64,000 nt of DNA, from assembly GCA_964502175.1 (NCBI GenBank), contig CAZCVE010000006.1, positions 124,001 to 188,000 on the forward strand, read 5' to 3'. The notes beneath the pieces are model-generated. The model was not told the origin of the DNA. It did not search any database and saw only the letters and a list, made by a program, of their open reading frames with translations. A program made the translations under genes and the position numbers. Of the stretch, positions 49,461 through 58,696 are shown piece by piece. How positions within the stretch are numbered: the first letter of the stretch is position 1; every line of letters begins with the position of its first letter. This DNA is from JAFLCL01 sp964502175 (GTDB taxonomy: Bacteria; Myxococcota_A; Polyangia; Polyangiales; Sandaracinaceae).

Positions 49461-49504
49461 GGCCGGTTCATCGAGGCGCGGGGGCTGACTCCGAGCCCAC
49501 CGAG

Positions 49505-49540
49505 AGAGGCCATGGCGAGAGCCGTGGCCTCTTTCATTTG
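49505..49540 (+). terminator. Rho-independent terminator after the DUF4331 pair
   Basis: AGAGGCCATGGC (49505-49516) pairs with GCCGTGGCCTCT (49521-49532), a 12-bp stem with one G-T wobble and a GAGA loop, followed by TTCATTTG. Confidence 0.85.
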
Positions 49541-49563
49541 AACGACGCACGCTGCGCGCACTC

Positions 49564-50913
49564 ATGTCGGGACCGTCGCCTCGCTCCACCTCGATCATGG
49601 CCCTCGCGGTCATGGGGATCGTCGCGCTCGCGACGCTCTTCTGGCCGCGCGACAGCGCCCCATCGACTCCCGAGCCGCACTCGACCACCCCTAGAACCGC
49701 GACCGACACGAGCGACCCCGAGCCGATCGCTCCTGCGTTCTACGATCGACGTGCCGCGCTCGACGCGCGCATCGAGGGGGAGCGCGCGGCCGCCGAGCGC
49801 GGTGGCTCGTGGATCGAGTGGGAGAACGTCGCGCAGCTCTACATCGACCGCGCCGACTCGGGTGGAGGTCTCGACGATCTCGGCGAGGCCAGCGACGCGC
49901 TCGATCGCGCCTTCGCCGTCGCGGACCCCGGCGTGGGCCCGCACCTCCGTCGCGCGACGCTCGACTTCCGCCTTCACCGACTCGATGACTGCGAGACCAT
50001 GATCGAAGCCGTCGAGCGGTACGCCGTCCAGGGCGCCGACGATCGAGTCGCCGTCGAGTCGCTGCGCGCCGACCTCGCGTTCTTCCGCGGCGACTATCCG
50101 CGGGCCCGCGAGCGCTACGGGGCGCGCGCCGCCGTGGGCCCGCCCGACCCCGTGGAGATGTTCTCGCTCGCTCGCCTCGAGTGGAGCACCGGACACGCTG
50201 CGCGCGCTGCGGAGCTGCTCGCGTCGGCGGACGCCGCGAACACCGAAGGCGAAGGCATCGAGGGCTTCCTCGCCCTCGCCCACGCGACGCTCGAGCGTGA
50301 GCGCGGCGCGCTCGACGACGCAGCCCGGTACGCGACGCGCGCGATGGCCCTGCGCTCGGAGAACGTCGACACGATCTTGCTCCTGGCCGAGATCCGCCTC
50401 GAGCGAGGCGAGCTCGACGCCGCCGACGCGCTGGTCGCCCGCGCCCTCGCGATCGACGACGCGCCGCAAGCGCACGAGGTCGCTGCGCGCATCGCGAACG
50501 CGAGGGGCGATGCCATCGCGACCGAAGAGCACCGCAGCGCCGCGACGCGCGCGATCGAAGCGTCGTTCGCGCGCTTCCCCGAGGCGATCGCCGGGCACGC
50601 GCTGCTCCACTTCTTGCGGTTCGAGGACGAGGCGCGCGCCGTCGAGATGGCCGAGGTCAACGCGCGCGCCCGACCCTTCGGCGAAGCGCGCGCGCGGCTC
50701 GCGCTCGCGTACCTGCGCGCGGGCCGCGCCACCGAAGCGCAGCGAGAGATCGAGGCGGTGCTCGCGACGGAATGGAGCACCGGCGAGTCGCACGCGATCG
50801 CCGCCGAGATCTTCGAGGCGACGCACGATCCGCGCGCGAGCGTCGCGAGCGTGACCGCGAACCTCCTCGCGCCGGGAGCGAGCGCGCGCGTCGCTGATCT
50901 TCGTCGCCGCTGA
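49564..50913 (+). CDS. Membrane-anchored TPR protein
   Basis: A 449-residue protein with one N-terminal membrane helix (SIMALAVMGIVALATLFWP) and then helical tetratricopeptide-like repeats over most of its length (EASDALDRAFAVADPG, ALDDAARYATRAMALRSENVDTILLLAEIRLERGELDAADALVARALAIDD, ARLALAYLRAGRATEAQREIEAVL). No catalytic motif is seen. TPR genes commonly lie beside DUF4331 genes, so it may assemble or export those products. A terminator separates the transcripts. Confidence 0.72.
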   Translation: MSGPSPRSTSIMALAVMGIVALATLFWPRDSAPSTPEPHSTTPRTATDTSDPEPIAPAFYDRRAALDARIEGERAAAERGGSWIEWENVAQLYIDRADSGGGLDDLGEASDALDRAFAVADPGVGPHLRRATLDFRLHRLDDCETMIEAVERYAVQGADDRVAVESLRADLAFFRGDYPRARERYGARAAVGPPDPVEMFSLARLEWSTGHAARAAELLASADAANTEGEGIEGFLALAHATLERERGALDDAARYATRAMALRSENVDTILLLAEIRLERGELDAADALVARALAIDDAPQAHEVAARIANARGDAIATEEHRSAATRAIEASFARFPEAIAGHALLHFLRFEDEARAVEMAEVNARARPFGEARARLALAYLRAGRATEAQREIEAVLATEWSTGESHAIAAEIFEATHDPRASVASVTANLLAPGASARVADLRRR

Positions 50914-50920
50914 CGTCTCC

Positions 50921-52387
50921 TCAGCGGTAGCCGAGCAAGAGCCCGCGCTTGGTTCCCACGAGCAGCAGCGAGCCGTCGCGCGCGATGGCGGCCGCCCTCG
51001 GCGTGCCGAGCGCGAGGGCGACGTCGAGCTCACGCACGACCTCGTCGCCGCGGCGTACGACGACCCTCTCGTGCTCTTGGCCCCTGCGCTCGCAGCTCGC
51101 GGTGAACGCCGCATGCGGCTCGGCGGGCACGTCGTGCTCGATCACGTTGCCCTCGAGATCGAGCGCGACGCGACGCGCGCGGCCCTCGTAGTCTTGGTTG
51201 CCATCGCCGTCGACCGGTCCGCGCTGGATCCACTCGACCTCGATCACGAACGCGTCGTCTGCGTGCTGGACGCGCGCGCTCGACCACGGCGGGATCTCCC
51301 ACGCCCCGCGCCACGCGGGGTCCGGACCGAGGGTGAACGTCCACTGCACGCGCCCTTCGGCGTCTAGCAGCACGACGCGTCCGCCCGTGACGAGGATCAT
51401 GCGCTCGCCGTCCGCCAGAAAGCCCCCGGCGAACGCGTGGCCGGGCACGGATCGAACCTCCTCGAGCACACGCACGCACGCCCACCGGACGAGATCGAAG
51501 AGGATCACCTGATCCGCGTGGGCGATCAGGGCGCGGTCTGCGCGGGGAGAGATCACGACGCGATCGATGGGCCGCGCTTGCGCGTGCTCGAGGAGCGTCT
51601 CGCCATCTCGCAGCGAGACGACGCGGCCCGAGGGCGTGACGAGCCGACCCTCCGACGTGACCGCGCCGCTGAGGCTCGCGGTCTCGCTGAGCACACGCAC
51701 GAGGGAACCGTCGCTGACCGATCGAAGCTCGGTCCGCGCATGTCGACCCATGTGCAGGGCGACGAGCAGGAGACGCTCGCCGTCGCACGTGACAGGCATC
51801 ACCGCGACCGCTTGGCCCGGGAGCGTCGCGCGCGCGGCGTGGCTCGCGTCCCAGAGGTGCAGCGCGCGATGTCGATCGACGAACGCGACGCGATCCTCGA
51901 TCCACGAGACCGCGCTCGCGCCTCCGCCCGTGTCGAGCGCGCGGAGCGTCGCGCGATCGCTCCACCGCAGCAGCGTGATGGTCCCGTCGCGGTTCCTCGC
52001 GCCGTCCCACGGCGCACACACGAGGAGCAGCGATCCATCGGACGACGGCCAGACCCTCGAGCCCAGCGGGAGCACGAGTCGAGGCGCGTCCGTCGCGCCA
52101 TCGGCCGTGGTCCTCTTCACCTCGAGCGTCGCGCCGAGGTGGGTGATCGTCGTGAGCCCATCGATCGAGCTGGCGTGCGACGGCGAGCGCGCGGGCGCGG
52201 GATGCGTTCGCAATACGCGGCCCGTCGCGATCTCGATCTCGAGCACGCCGCCATCGACGCCGACGAGCACGCTCTCCTCACCTGGCGCGATCGCGATGTG
52301 GCTCCACGGGCCCGGCGGCCAAGTCTCTTCGCCCCAGATCCGCGGCGGGTCGGTGAACACGACGCGAACGATCGCATGAACCGCCAC
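50921..52387 (-). CDS. Beta-propeller-like (WD40/PQQ style) hypothetical protein
   Basis: A 488-residue protein made of repeated beta segments typical of propellers, for example SHIAIAPGEESVLVGVDGGVLEIEIATGRVLRT, RVAFVDRHRALHLWDASH, SLVRVLSETASLSG, RVVISPRADRALIAHADQVILFDL and ILVTGGRVVLLDAEGRVQWTF. No signal peptide or enzyme motif is recognised. A GGAG (52397-52394) six bases before GTG 52387 supports that start; ATG 52420 would add 11 residues and overlap the divergent crotonase start. Role unknown, perhaps a scaffold. Confidence 0.65.
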   Translation of the reverse strand: MAVHAIVRVVFTDPPRIWGEETWPPGPWSHIAIAPGEESVLVGVDGGVLEIEIATGRVLRTHPAPARSPSHASSIDGLTTITHLGATLEVKRTTADGATDAPRLVLPLGSRVWPSSDGSLLLVCAPWDGARNRDGTITLLRWSDRATLRALDTGGGASAVSWIEDRVAFVDRHRALHLWDASHAARATLPGQAVAVMPVTCDGERLLLVALHMGRHARTELRSVSDGSLVRVLSETASLSGAVTSEGRLVTPSGRVVSLRDGETLLEHAQARPIDRVVISPRADRALIAHADQVILFDLVRWACVRVLEEVRSVPGHAFAGGFLADGERMILVTGGRVVLLDAEGRVQWTFTLGPDPAWRGAWEIPPWSSARVQHADDAFVIEVEWIQRGPVDGDGNQDYEGRARRVALDLEGNVIEHDVPAEPHAAFTASCERRGQEHERVVVRRGDEVVRELDVALALGTPRAAAIARDGSLLLVGTKRGLLLGYR

Positions 52388-52418
52388 ACGGGGCTCCGGT
52401 TCGTGCGAGATCCTCGCC

Positions 52419-53108
52419 ATGCACACGATCGTCCTCGATGGCCGCGGCCCGAACACGATGTCCGTCGCCATGCTCGATCGCGTGGTCGCGCAGCTCGACG
52501 CCGCAGGCGACGAGCCCGTGCTGCTGACGGGCGCTGGCAGCGCGTTCTCGTCGGGCCTCGATCTCGACGCCCTCGCGCGAGCAGACGCCGTGCAGGTCGG
52601 TGCGCTGCTCGACGCGATCGAGCGCGCCGCGCGCCGGCTCTTCCTCCATCCCGCGCCGGTGGTCGCCGCGATCAACGGGCACGCGATCGCAGGCGGCTGC
52701 CTCGTCGCGCAGTGCGCGGACGTGCGGCTCGTGACGGACGATCCGAGGTGTCGCCTCGGCATGACCGGCGTGGTGCTCGGCCTCGTCTATCCGCCGTTCG
52801 TGCCCGCGATCTTCCGCGCGCGTGTGCCCGTGCCCCACGTCGAGACGGTGCTCATGGGCGCCGATCGCGTCGCGCCGATCGAGGCGCTGCGCCTGGGTCT
52901 CGTCGACGAGATCGTGCCCGCGGATCGGCTGACGGAGCGGGCCAGCGAGGTGCTCGGTGCGCGCGCGAAGCTTCCGCGCGCCGCCTACGCGGCGATCAAG
53001 CGCGCGCTCCGCGAGCCTGCGTACGCTGGCGTGGCCGAGGCGCACGAGCGATTCCGCGACGAGGCCGTCCCGAGCTGGACGCACGCGATCGTCGGCCCGC
53101 GGTCCTGA
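52419..53108 (+). CDS. Crotonase (enoyl-CoA hydratase/isomerase) family protein without the usual catalytic Glu pair
   Basis: A 229-residue crotonase-fold protein. The first oxyanion motif (GAGSAFSSGLDLDAL) and the second (AAINGHAIAGGCLVAQCADVRL) are clear, so CoA-ester binding is likely. In true hydratases the second motif continues CELA and a later PE supplies the two glutamates; here they read CLVA and TG (CRLGMTGVVLGL). Hydration is therefore doubtful, and isomerase or thioesterase-like chemistry, or none, may apply. The family's C-terminal helices (IEALRLGLVDEIVP, AYAAIKRAL) are present. Confidence 0.78.
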   Translation: MHTIVLDGRGPNTMSVAMLDRVVAQLDAAGDEPVLLTGAGSAFSSGLDLDALARADAVQVGALLDAIERAARRLFLHPAPVVAAINGHAIAGGCLVAQCADVRLVTDDPRCRLGMTGVVLGLVYPPFVPAIFRARVPVPHVETVLMGADRVAPIEALRLGLVDEIVPADRLTERASEVLGARAKLPRAAYAAIKRALREPAYAGVAEAHERFRDEAVPSWTHAIVGPRS

Positions 53109-53151
53109 GCGCGCGCGAGAGAGTTTCTGATCGAGAGAGGAGCCGGCGCCC

Positions 53152-53157
53152 TATCCT
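53152..53157 (+). promoter_or_regulatory. -10-like element before the beta-helix gene
   Basis: TATCCT ends 6 bases before ATG 53164 with no ribosome-binding site between. Initiation 7 bases after the hexamer would fall on the A of the ATG. Confidence 0.4.
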
Positions 53158-53163
53158 CGCTGG

Positions 53164-54735
53164 ATGAGTCGACGAGCCTCACCGGTCGGTTCCGCCCTCC
53201 TCACGCTCCTCGTCGTCGTCGCTGCGAGCGCCGTCAGCTCGACCGTGCGCGCGCAGTGCGACTGCGATCACACGCTCGACACGAGCGTCACCGTCGCGAA
53301 CGGCGACGAGCTCGGCGTGATGCCAGGCGATCGTGTGTGCGTCTCGGCGGGCGCGAGATCGTTCCTCCGCTTGAACGAATTCCACGGCACCGCCGCGAGC
53401 CCCGTCACGATCCTCAACTGCGGCGGCGTCGTCGAGATCTCCAACCCCGATCGCGCGTACGCGCTCGTGATCGAAGGCGAGAGCGACTTCGTGCGCGTCA
53501 CCGGCACGGGCGATCCCATGTGGGAGTACGGGTTTCGTGTGAGCGCGCCCGATCGCGAGCCCTACCCCGGCATCGGCGTGTGGATCCTCGGACGCGCGAC
53601 GAACATCGAGGTCGACCACATGGAGGTGTTCGACACGGGCTTCGCGGGCGTGATGGCCAAGACCGATCCCAGCTGCGACGACCGTCCGTTCTGGGACGAC
53701 TTCGTGATGCGCGACACGCGCCTCCATCACCTCTGGGTGCACGACACCGGCGGCGAGGGCTTCTACATCGGCAGCACGCAGAGCGCGGGCTACACGCGCA
53801 GCTGCGACGGTGCGGACGTCGTGATCCCCGCGCACCGCATGGAGGGCGTCACGGTCGATCACCTGCTGATCGAGAACACCGGCTGGGACGGAATCCAGAT
53901 CGGCTTCGCGAGCGACTGCACGTTCAGCGACAGCGTCGTGCGCCACACCGGCCTCGAGCGCGTCGAGTACCAGATGCAGGGCGTGCAGCTCGGCGGTTCG
54001 ATCTGCGAGCTCCGTCGCCTCGACATCCGCGACACCGCGGCGATGGGCATCATCGTGCTCGAGGCGAGCGACGTGACGATCGCAGACACGCTGATCGCCG
54101 ACGTCGAGGCCGACGGCATCTACCTCAACCTCCGCACGGTCGCGGCAGGACGGTGGGACCTCGTGCACAACACCATCACGGGCGCGATGGGCGCTGGCGT
54201 GCGCGGCTTCGGCGACGGCCAGCTCGGCGACGTGACGAACAACCTCGTCTTCGGCAACGCGATGGGCAACCTCCAGCTGCCGCGCACGATGACGAGCACG
54301 ACGAACGTCGTGGTCGCTGACGCGACAGCGGCCGGCATCGTCGGCAGCGGCGACCTCCACCTCACGGCGTCGAGCCCTGCGCGCGGCGCGGGCACTGACC
54401 TCACCACGATGGGCTTCGCGATCGATCTCGACGGACGTCTCCGCTCCGCGCCGCCCTCCGTGGGCGCGTACGAATTCGCCGATGACAGCCCCGACGCCGG
54501 CGTGCCGCTCGACGCCGCCGTCCTCACACCGCCGCGCGACGACGCGGGAACGACGATGCCCGGACGCGACACCGGAGCGGCGATGCCCGGTGTCGACGCA
54601 GGCCCGACGTCGATGCCCTCGAGCGGCTGCGGCTGCCACGCCATGTCTCGAGGTCGTGATCTCCGTGCGCTCATGCTGCTGACGCTGGGCGCGATCGTGT
54701 TCGCCCGCCGTCGCTCACGATCTCAGAAGTACTGA
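53164..54735 (+). CDS. Secreted right-handed beta-helix protein with MYXO-CTERM tail
   Basis: A 523-residue exported protein. After a signal peptide ending TVRAQ come parallel beta-helix coils (residues about 60-400) with repeating patterns such as IEVDHMEVFDTGFAGVMAK, VTVDHLLIENTGWDGIQIG, LDIRDTAAMGIIVLEASDVTIADTLIADVEADGIYLN. This fold is used by polysaccharide lyases and adhesins. No lyase active site can be named. A Thr/Pro/Asp linker leads to SGCGCHAMSRGRDLRALMLL and an Arg cluster, a MYXO-CTERM-type surface-sorting tail. Its last 13 bases overlap the convergent gene. Confidence 0.8.
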   Translation: MSRRASPVGSALLTLLVVVAASAVSSTVRAQCDCDHTLDTSVTVANGDELGVMPGDRVCVSAGARSFLRLNEFHGTAASPVTILNCGGVVEISNPDRAYALVIEGESDFVRVTGTGDPMWEYGFRVSAPDREPYPGIGVWILGRATNIEVDHMEVFDTGFAGVMAKTDPSCDDRPFWDDFVMRDTRLHHLWVHDTGGEGFYIGSTQSAGYTRSCDGADVVIPAHRMEGVTVDHLLIENTGWDGIQIGFASDCTFSDSVVRHTGLERVEYQMQGVQLGGSICELRRLDIRDTAAMGIIVLEASDVTIADTLIADVEADGIYLNLRTVAAGRWDLVHNTITGAMGAGVRGFGDGQLGDVTNNLVFGNAMGNLQLPRTMTSTTNVVVADATAAGIVGSGDLHLTASSPARGAGTDLTTMGFAIDLDGRLRSAPPSVGAYEFADDSPDAGVPLDAAVLTPPRDDAGTTMPGRDTGAAMPGVDAGPTSMPSSGCGCHAMSRGRDLRALMLLTLGAIVFARRRSRSQKY

Positions 54736-57467
54736 TCGAAGCTCAGGTAGAACGCGACGGGGCTTCCGTTCGTCGTCGGGTCGTCGTCCGCCACGCGCGT
54801 GATCGGCACGCCGAAGTCGAGCGCGAGCACGCCCGGCTGCACACCGCCGTACTCGTAGTGAAAGCGGAGGCCCATGCCGGCTTCGCCTGCGAAGCGCGCG
54901 GTCTCGCCGCGGGTGGTGTCGAAGACTCCGCCCGCGCCGGCCCACGTGACCATCTGCACCTCGCGCGCCCACACGCCGTGGAGGATGTTGATCGCGAGAT
55001 CACCGACGAGCGTGTAGCGGTGCTCGATCACGCCGAACACGATGCCGTTGCCGACGAGCTCGTCGTTGGCGAAGCCGCGCAGGCCATAACGACCGCCGAG
55101 GATCTGCCGGTCGGCGTCGAGCGCTCCTCCGATCGTGAAGCCGCCCGCGCCGAGGAAGAAGAACGCGTTGAGCAGGCCCGCGGGGACGATGCCCGACACG
55201 CGCACCGTGCCGCGCGCGGTGAACGCGATCGAGCCGTCGTCACGAACGGTGCCGCCACCCGTGAGCTGCGCGATCGCGGTCACGCCATCGCGTGGGTCGG
55301 CCACGAACCGCTGTGTGCTCAGCGTGCCGAGCAGCTCGAGCTCGAGCGCCCACCCGCCGAGCACGCTCGTCGCGAAGCCGGGCTCGACGCGGCTGAACGC
55401 GAGACCACCGCCGAGCTGCATGCTGCGACGGTTGTTGTGCACCTTGGGCCCGAGCCCCTGGAGGTAGCGGATGCGTCCCGTCGTGCGCGCCACGGTGCGA
55501 GAGAGGCGCAGCACGACGGCGTGCTCGAGGTCGTAGCGCTGACGCAGCGTGATGTCGGCCAGGCCCGTGACGTTCGCCTCGGACGCGAGCACGTCGATCG
55601 AGAAATTGTTCAGCAGCGGCAGGCGCCACGGCTGTGACGTCGCGTCGTCCGCGCGCGGATGACCGTCGGCGACGCGCGCGCTCTGTGGCAGTCGCTGACG
55701 CGGATCCACGGTGACCGTGCGGCGCTCGCCCTCGGTCTCGATCACGACGCGGCCCTCTCCACCCTCGCCATCCCAGCGGCCGATCACGCGGAGCCCTCGA
55801 TCGTCTTCGACCTCGACCTCGACGGGCTCGATCCGTGTGTCGCCGTCCCGGTGCACGATCACCGTGTGCCGCCACCGCTGCGCGCCTTCGGGCGTGGTGA
55901 TCGGCTCGCTCGTGATCTCGCCGAGCCGGTAGTTCACCTCGAACGTCGGGTACGCGATCCACGTCGGCATGTGCGCGCTCGCGCCGGGCATCGCGCGCTC
56001 GAGCGCGTCGCGCACGGAGCGTCGGCCGCGGACGAGCATCGCGACGAAGCGACGCGTGGGTGCTTCGCCGAGCCGATCCGTGATCGACGCGAGCAAGCGT
56101 CGCCCGCGCACGATCGGGAGCCGCGCGCGCAGGGGATCGTCGCGAAACGGATCGGGCTCGTCGATCGCGCCGAAGTAGACGTCTTCGAACGCGACCTGCG
56201 GCGCGTAGAGCAGCTGATCGACCGCCGGATGGAACGAGAACGGCTGGAGCATCTGATCGACACGCTGCTCGGCGCCGTGGCGCCGGATGTCGTCGAGGTC
56301 CTGCAGCGCGACGGCCCGGAGATCCTCCGCGAACGCCCGATCCGAAGGCGTGTCCGCGGCGCTCAGCGGCTGCGCGAGGACCTGGAAGAGCGCGCGTCTC
56401 GCGGCGCGGCGGTGCGTCTCGCGCAGATCTTCGAGCGGAAAGATCTGGAAGATTCGGTCGGACACGATCGCGATCGAGGGCGCGCTCGCCGCGAGCTCGG
56501 TGCGGCTCGGGACGACGAACACGACGAGCTCACGAGGCACCGGCACCTCGAGCCACGCGGCCGTGCGCACGACGTCTCGCGCGGCCTCGAGCAGCAGCGC
56601 GAACCGATCGACGCCGGCCACGTCCTCGAGCCCTGCCACGCCCTCGGCATCGCGAGGAGGCGGCACGTACGCATCGCCGTGCTCCACGACCACGAGGCGA
56701 TGCGCGCGATCGATGTCCGTCGCGCGCGCGCGCAGCTGTCCCGACGCGAGCACCGACACGTACGAGCCTCGCCGCTCGATCGCTCGCTCAGCGCCGACCA
56801 CGCCGTCCTCGAGGCTCACCAGGCCGTGCAGCGCGCGCACGCGCACCGCGTGGATCGCAGGCGCTTGCCAGGCCTCGCCATCGAGCACGAGCGGATACCA
56901 AGGCGCAGCGAGCGACACACGCGACGACGCGTGGCCGAGGCGACCGAAGCGATCGGGAACGTCGAGCGTCGCGCGGATCGAGAGCCGCACGGTCCGCGCC
57001 TCACCCGCAGCGATCGGCACCACGAGATCCGAGCCGCCCGCGTCGCGAGAGCGGAGCGCGCGACGGGGATCCTCGTCTGCGTGAGGGCCGAGTGCGGCGA
57101 CCGTGGTGCTCGCGACCTCGCCATCGACACGCACCTCGTCGATCGCGATGCCCCCGCGGTCGATCTCGCCCGGATAGATCCAGCGCGCGCTGCGCTCTTC
57201 CATGTTCGCCGGCGCCACGGCGAGCCGGTCTGCGTAGAGCCACAGCCGCACCTCGCGCTCACCCGCGCCCACGCGCACGTCGATGTCGACCCGCTCCTCG
57301 ACGCGCCCCGTGTCGACGTCGAGGGTCGCGTCCACCTCGTACCGCTCTGCCGACGCCGCCTGGGCAGTCGTCACGAGGAGCAGCGTCGCGAGCCCGATCA
57401 CGATCGGCCCAGCGAGGGTCGCGATCGCTCCCACGAGCCCGCGGAGAGGCCGAGCGCGACGTGTCAT
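54723..57467 (-). CDS. Outer membrane beta-barrel protein with M1-aminopeptidase-like N-terminal region
   Basis: About 914 residues. A signal peptide (ending AQAAS) is followed by a beta-rich segment like the N-domain of M1 peptidases (YEVDATLDVDTGRVEERVDIDVRV, LWLYADRL) and a helical middle resembling a gluzincin domain but without any HExxH motif, so proteolysis is not expected. The last about 270 residues alternate amphipathic strands (LRQRYDLEHAVVLRLSRTV, GGRYGLRGFANDELVGNGIVFGVIEHRYTL) and end SFDQYF, with the terminal Phe of barrel proteins assembled by Bam. GGRYGLRGF resembles the Omp85/surface-antigen motif. ATG 57467 overlaps the divergent gene's ATG in a CATG. Confidence 0.72.
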   Translation of the reverse strand: MTRRARPLRGLVGAIATLAGPIVIGLATLLLVTTAQAASAERYEVDATLDVDTGRVEERVDIDVRVGAGEREVRLWLYADRLAVAPANMEERSARWIYPGEIDRGGIAIDEVRVDGEVASTTVAALGPHADEDPRRALRSRDAGGSDLVVPIAAGEARTVRLSIRATLDVPDRFGRLGHASSRVSLAAPWYPLVLDGEAWQAPAIHAVRVRALHGLVSLEDGVVGAERAIERRGSYVSVLASGQLRARATDIDRAHRLVVVEHGDAYVPPPRDAEGVAGLEDVAGVDRFALLLEAARDVVRTAAWLEVPVPRELVVFVVPSRTELAASAPSIAIVSDRIFQIFPLEDLRETHRRAARRALFQVLAQPLSAADTPSDRAFAEDLRAVALQDLDDIRRHGAEQRVDQMLQPFSFHPAVDQLLYAPQVAFEDVYFGAIDEPDPFRDDPLRARLPIVRGRRLLASITDRLGEAPTRRFVAMLVRGRRSVRDALERAMPGASAHMPTWIAYPTFEVNYRLGEITSEPITTPEGAQRWRHTVIVHRDGDTRIEPVEVEVEDDRGLRVIGRWDGEGGEGRVVIETEGERRTVTVDPRQRLPQSARVADGHPRADDATSQPWRLPLLNNFSIDVLASEANVTGLADITLRQRYDLEHAVVLRLSRTVARTTGRIRYLQGLGPKVHNNRRSMQLGGGLAFSRVEPGFATSVLGGWALELELLGTLSTQRFVADPRDGVTAIAQLTGGGTVRDDGSIAFTARGTVRVSGIVPAGLLNAFFFLGAGGFTIGGALDADRQILGGRYGLRGFANDELVGNGIVFGVIEHRYTLVGDLAINILHGVWAREVQMVTWAGAGGVFDTTRGETARFAGEAGMGLRFHYEYGGVQPGVLALDFGVPITRVADDDPTTNGSPVAFYLSFDQYF

Positions 57468-57672
57468 GCTCCCGCCCACGCTCTTGTTGGACGTCGACCT
57501 CACCCTCCCGATCGCGATCCTCGGTTCGGCAGTCGTCATCGTGCTCGTCTTGCGCGCATGGCTGAGCTGGGAGGAGCGTCGCATGGTCGAGCGCACCGCG
57601 ACGCTCTTGCGTGATCTCGGGCTCGATGCACGCCGCGACGCAGACGTTCACGACGAGCCGCCGCGCGAGTGA
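57466..57672 (+). CDS. Small single-helix membrane protein
   Basis: A 68-residue protein with one membrane helix (LPIAILGSAVVIVLVLRAWLS) and a charged cytoplasmic tail (WEERRMVERTATLLRDLGLDARRD). Its ATG shares the CATG palindrome with the start of the divergent outer membrane gene, so no bases separate the genes and the promoter must lie inside the opposing gene. No family is recognised. Confidence 0.55.
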   Translation: MLPPTLLLDVDLTLPIAILGSAVVIVLVLRAWLSWEERRMVERTATLLRDLGLDARRDADVHDEPPRE

Positions 57673-57907
57673 GCCTGTCGACGTCGACGGGACGAGCCTT
57701 GACGGAACCCGCGTCTCCCGAACACTGTCGAGAGGTCCATCGGGTCGTCCCTCGATGGCGCTCGGGCTCCTTCTGGAGCTCGCAGCGAGCGCGCCGGTAG
57801 GTGGCCAGCCGAATCAGAATGCGCGGACCGACTCGCGCGTTGTCGTTCACGTAGCCTCGTCGTTCGATGCGCTCAGCCCGAGCCCATCGCGAGGTCCGGA
57901 GTCACTC

Positions 57908-58696
57908 ATGGCGCGCCTCGTTGCTTACGTCGCGAATCGGACCGACCGCCTCTCGGAGGCGCTCGACGAAGAGCGCGCCGCGGTGGGAGACGTCCCGTCC
58001 GAGCATGCGGACGCGTGGGGCATCGGCTTCTACCAAAGCGGTGAGGTGCTCCATAAGAAGCGCCCGCACCGAGGCGAAGATCGCGTGTCGTGGCAGGACA
58101 TCGTCGGCAACGTGAAGACCGAGTGCGCCGTGATCCACCTGCGTCAGGCGACGGTCGGCGACTACCGCGCCGAGAACACGCATCCGTTCCGCATGCGCCA
58201 GTGGCTCTTCGCGCACCACGGCACGGTGCACGGCTTCGACGCGATCCGCGAGCCGCTCAGCGATGGCCTGCCCGACTTCCTGCGCCGCAACGTGCGCGGC
58301 ACGACGGACAGCGAGCTCGTGTTCCACACATTCCTCTCGTTCCTCCACGATCGCGGGGTGCTCGATGCGCCCGACGTCGACGACAAGGTCCTCACCAGCG
58401 CCATTCGATCGACGATGTCGCTCGTCGATCGCCTCGTGTCCGAGGTGGGCGCGCCCGAGGCCGAGCTCGATCTCGTGATCTCGAACGGTCGCACCACGGC
58501 CGTCGCGGCGCGCGGCGCGCCGATGCACTACGTCGAGCGCAACCTCGCCACGGAGGCGCGTGGTCCCTCCGGTCCTGGGTTCCGCTACGTGCTCAGCCTC
58601 GCGGGCGAGACGGCACCGCCGGACTACCGCCCGATCCCGCGTGGATCCGTGCTCCTCGTCGAGCGCGATCTCTCCACGCTCCTCTCCGCGCCGTGA
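57908..58696 (+). CDS. Class II glutamine amidotransferase-like protein lacking the nucleophile Cys
   Basis: A 262-residue protein with an Ntn glutaminase fold of the YafJ/GATase type: WGIGFYQSGEVLHKKRP, CAVIHLRQATVGDYRAENTHPF (glutamine-binding Arg and substrate loop) and WLFAHHGTVHGFD. In active members the mature N-terminus is Cys (MCRxL); here it reads MARLVAY, so the nucleophile is Ala. Gln hydrolysis is not expected and a binding or other role is more likely. GGAG is correctly spaced before ATG 57908. Its TGA overlaps the next gene's GTG. Confidence 0.78.
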   Translation: MARLVAYVANRTDRLSEALDEERAAVGDVPSEHADAWGIGFYQSGEVLHKKRPHRGEDRVSWQDIVGNVKTECAVIHLRQATVGDYRAENTHPFRMRQWLFAHHGTVHGFDAIREPLSDGLPDFLRRNVRGTTDSELVFHTFLSFLHDRGVLDAPDVDDKVLTSAIRSTMSLVDRLVSEVGAPEAELDLVISNGRTTAVAARGAPMHYVERNLATEARGPSGPGFRYVLSLAGETAPPDYRPIPRGSVLLVERDLSTLLSAP

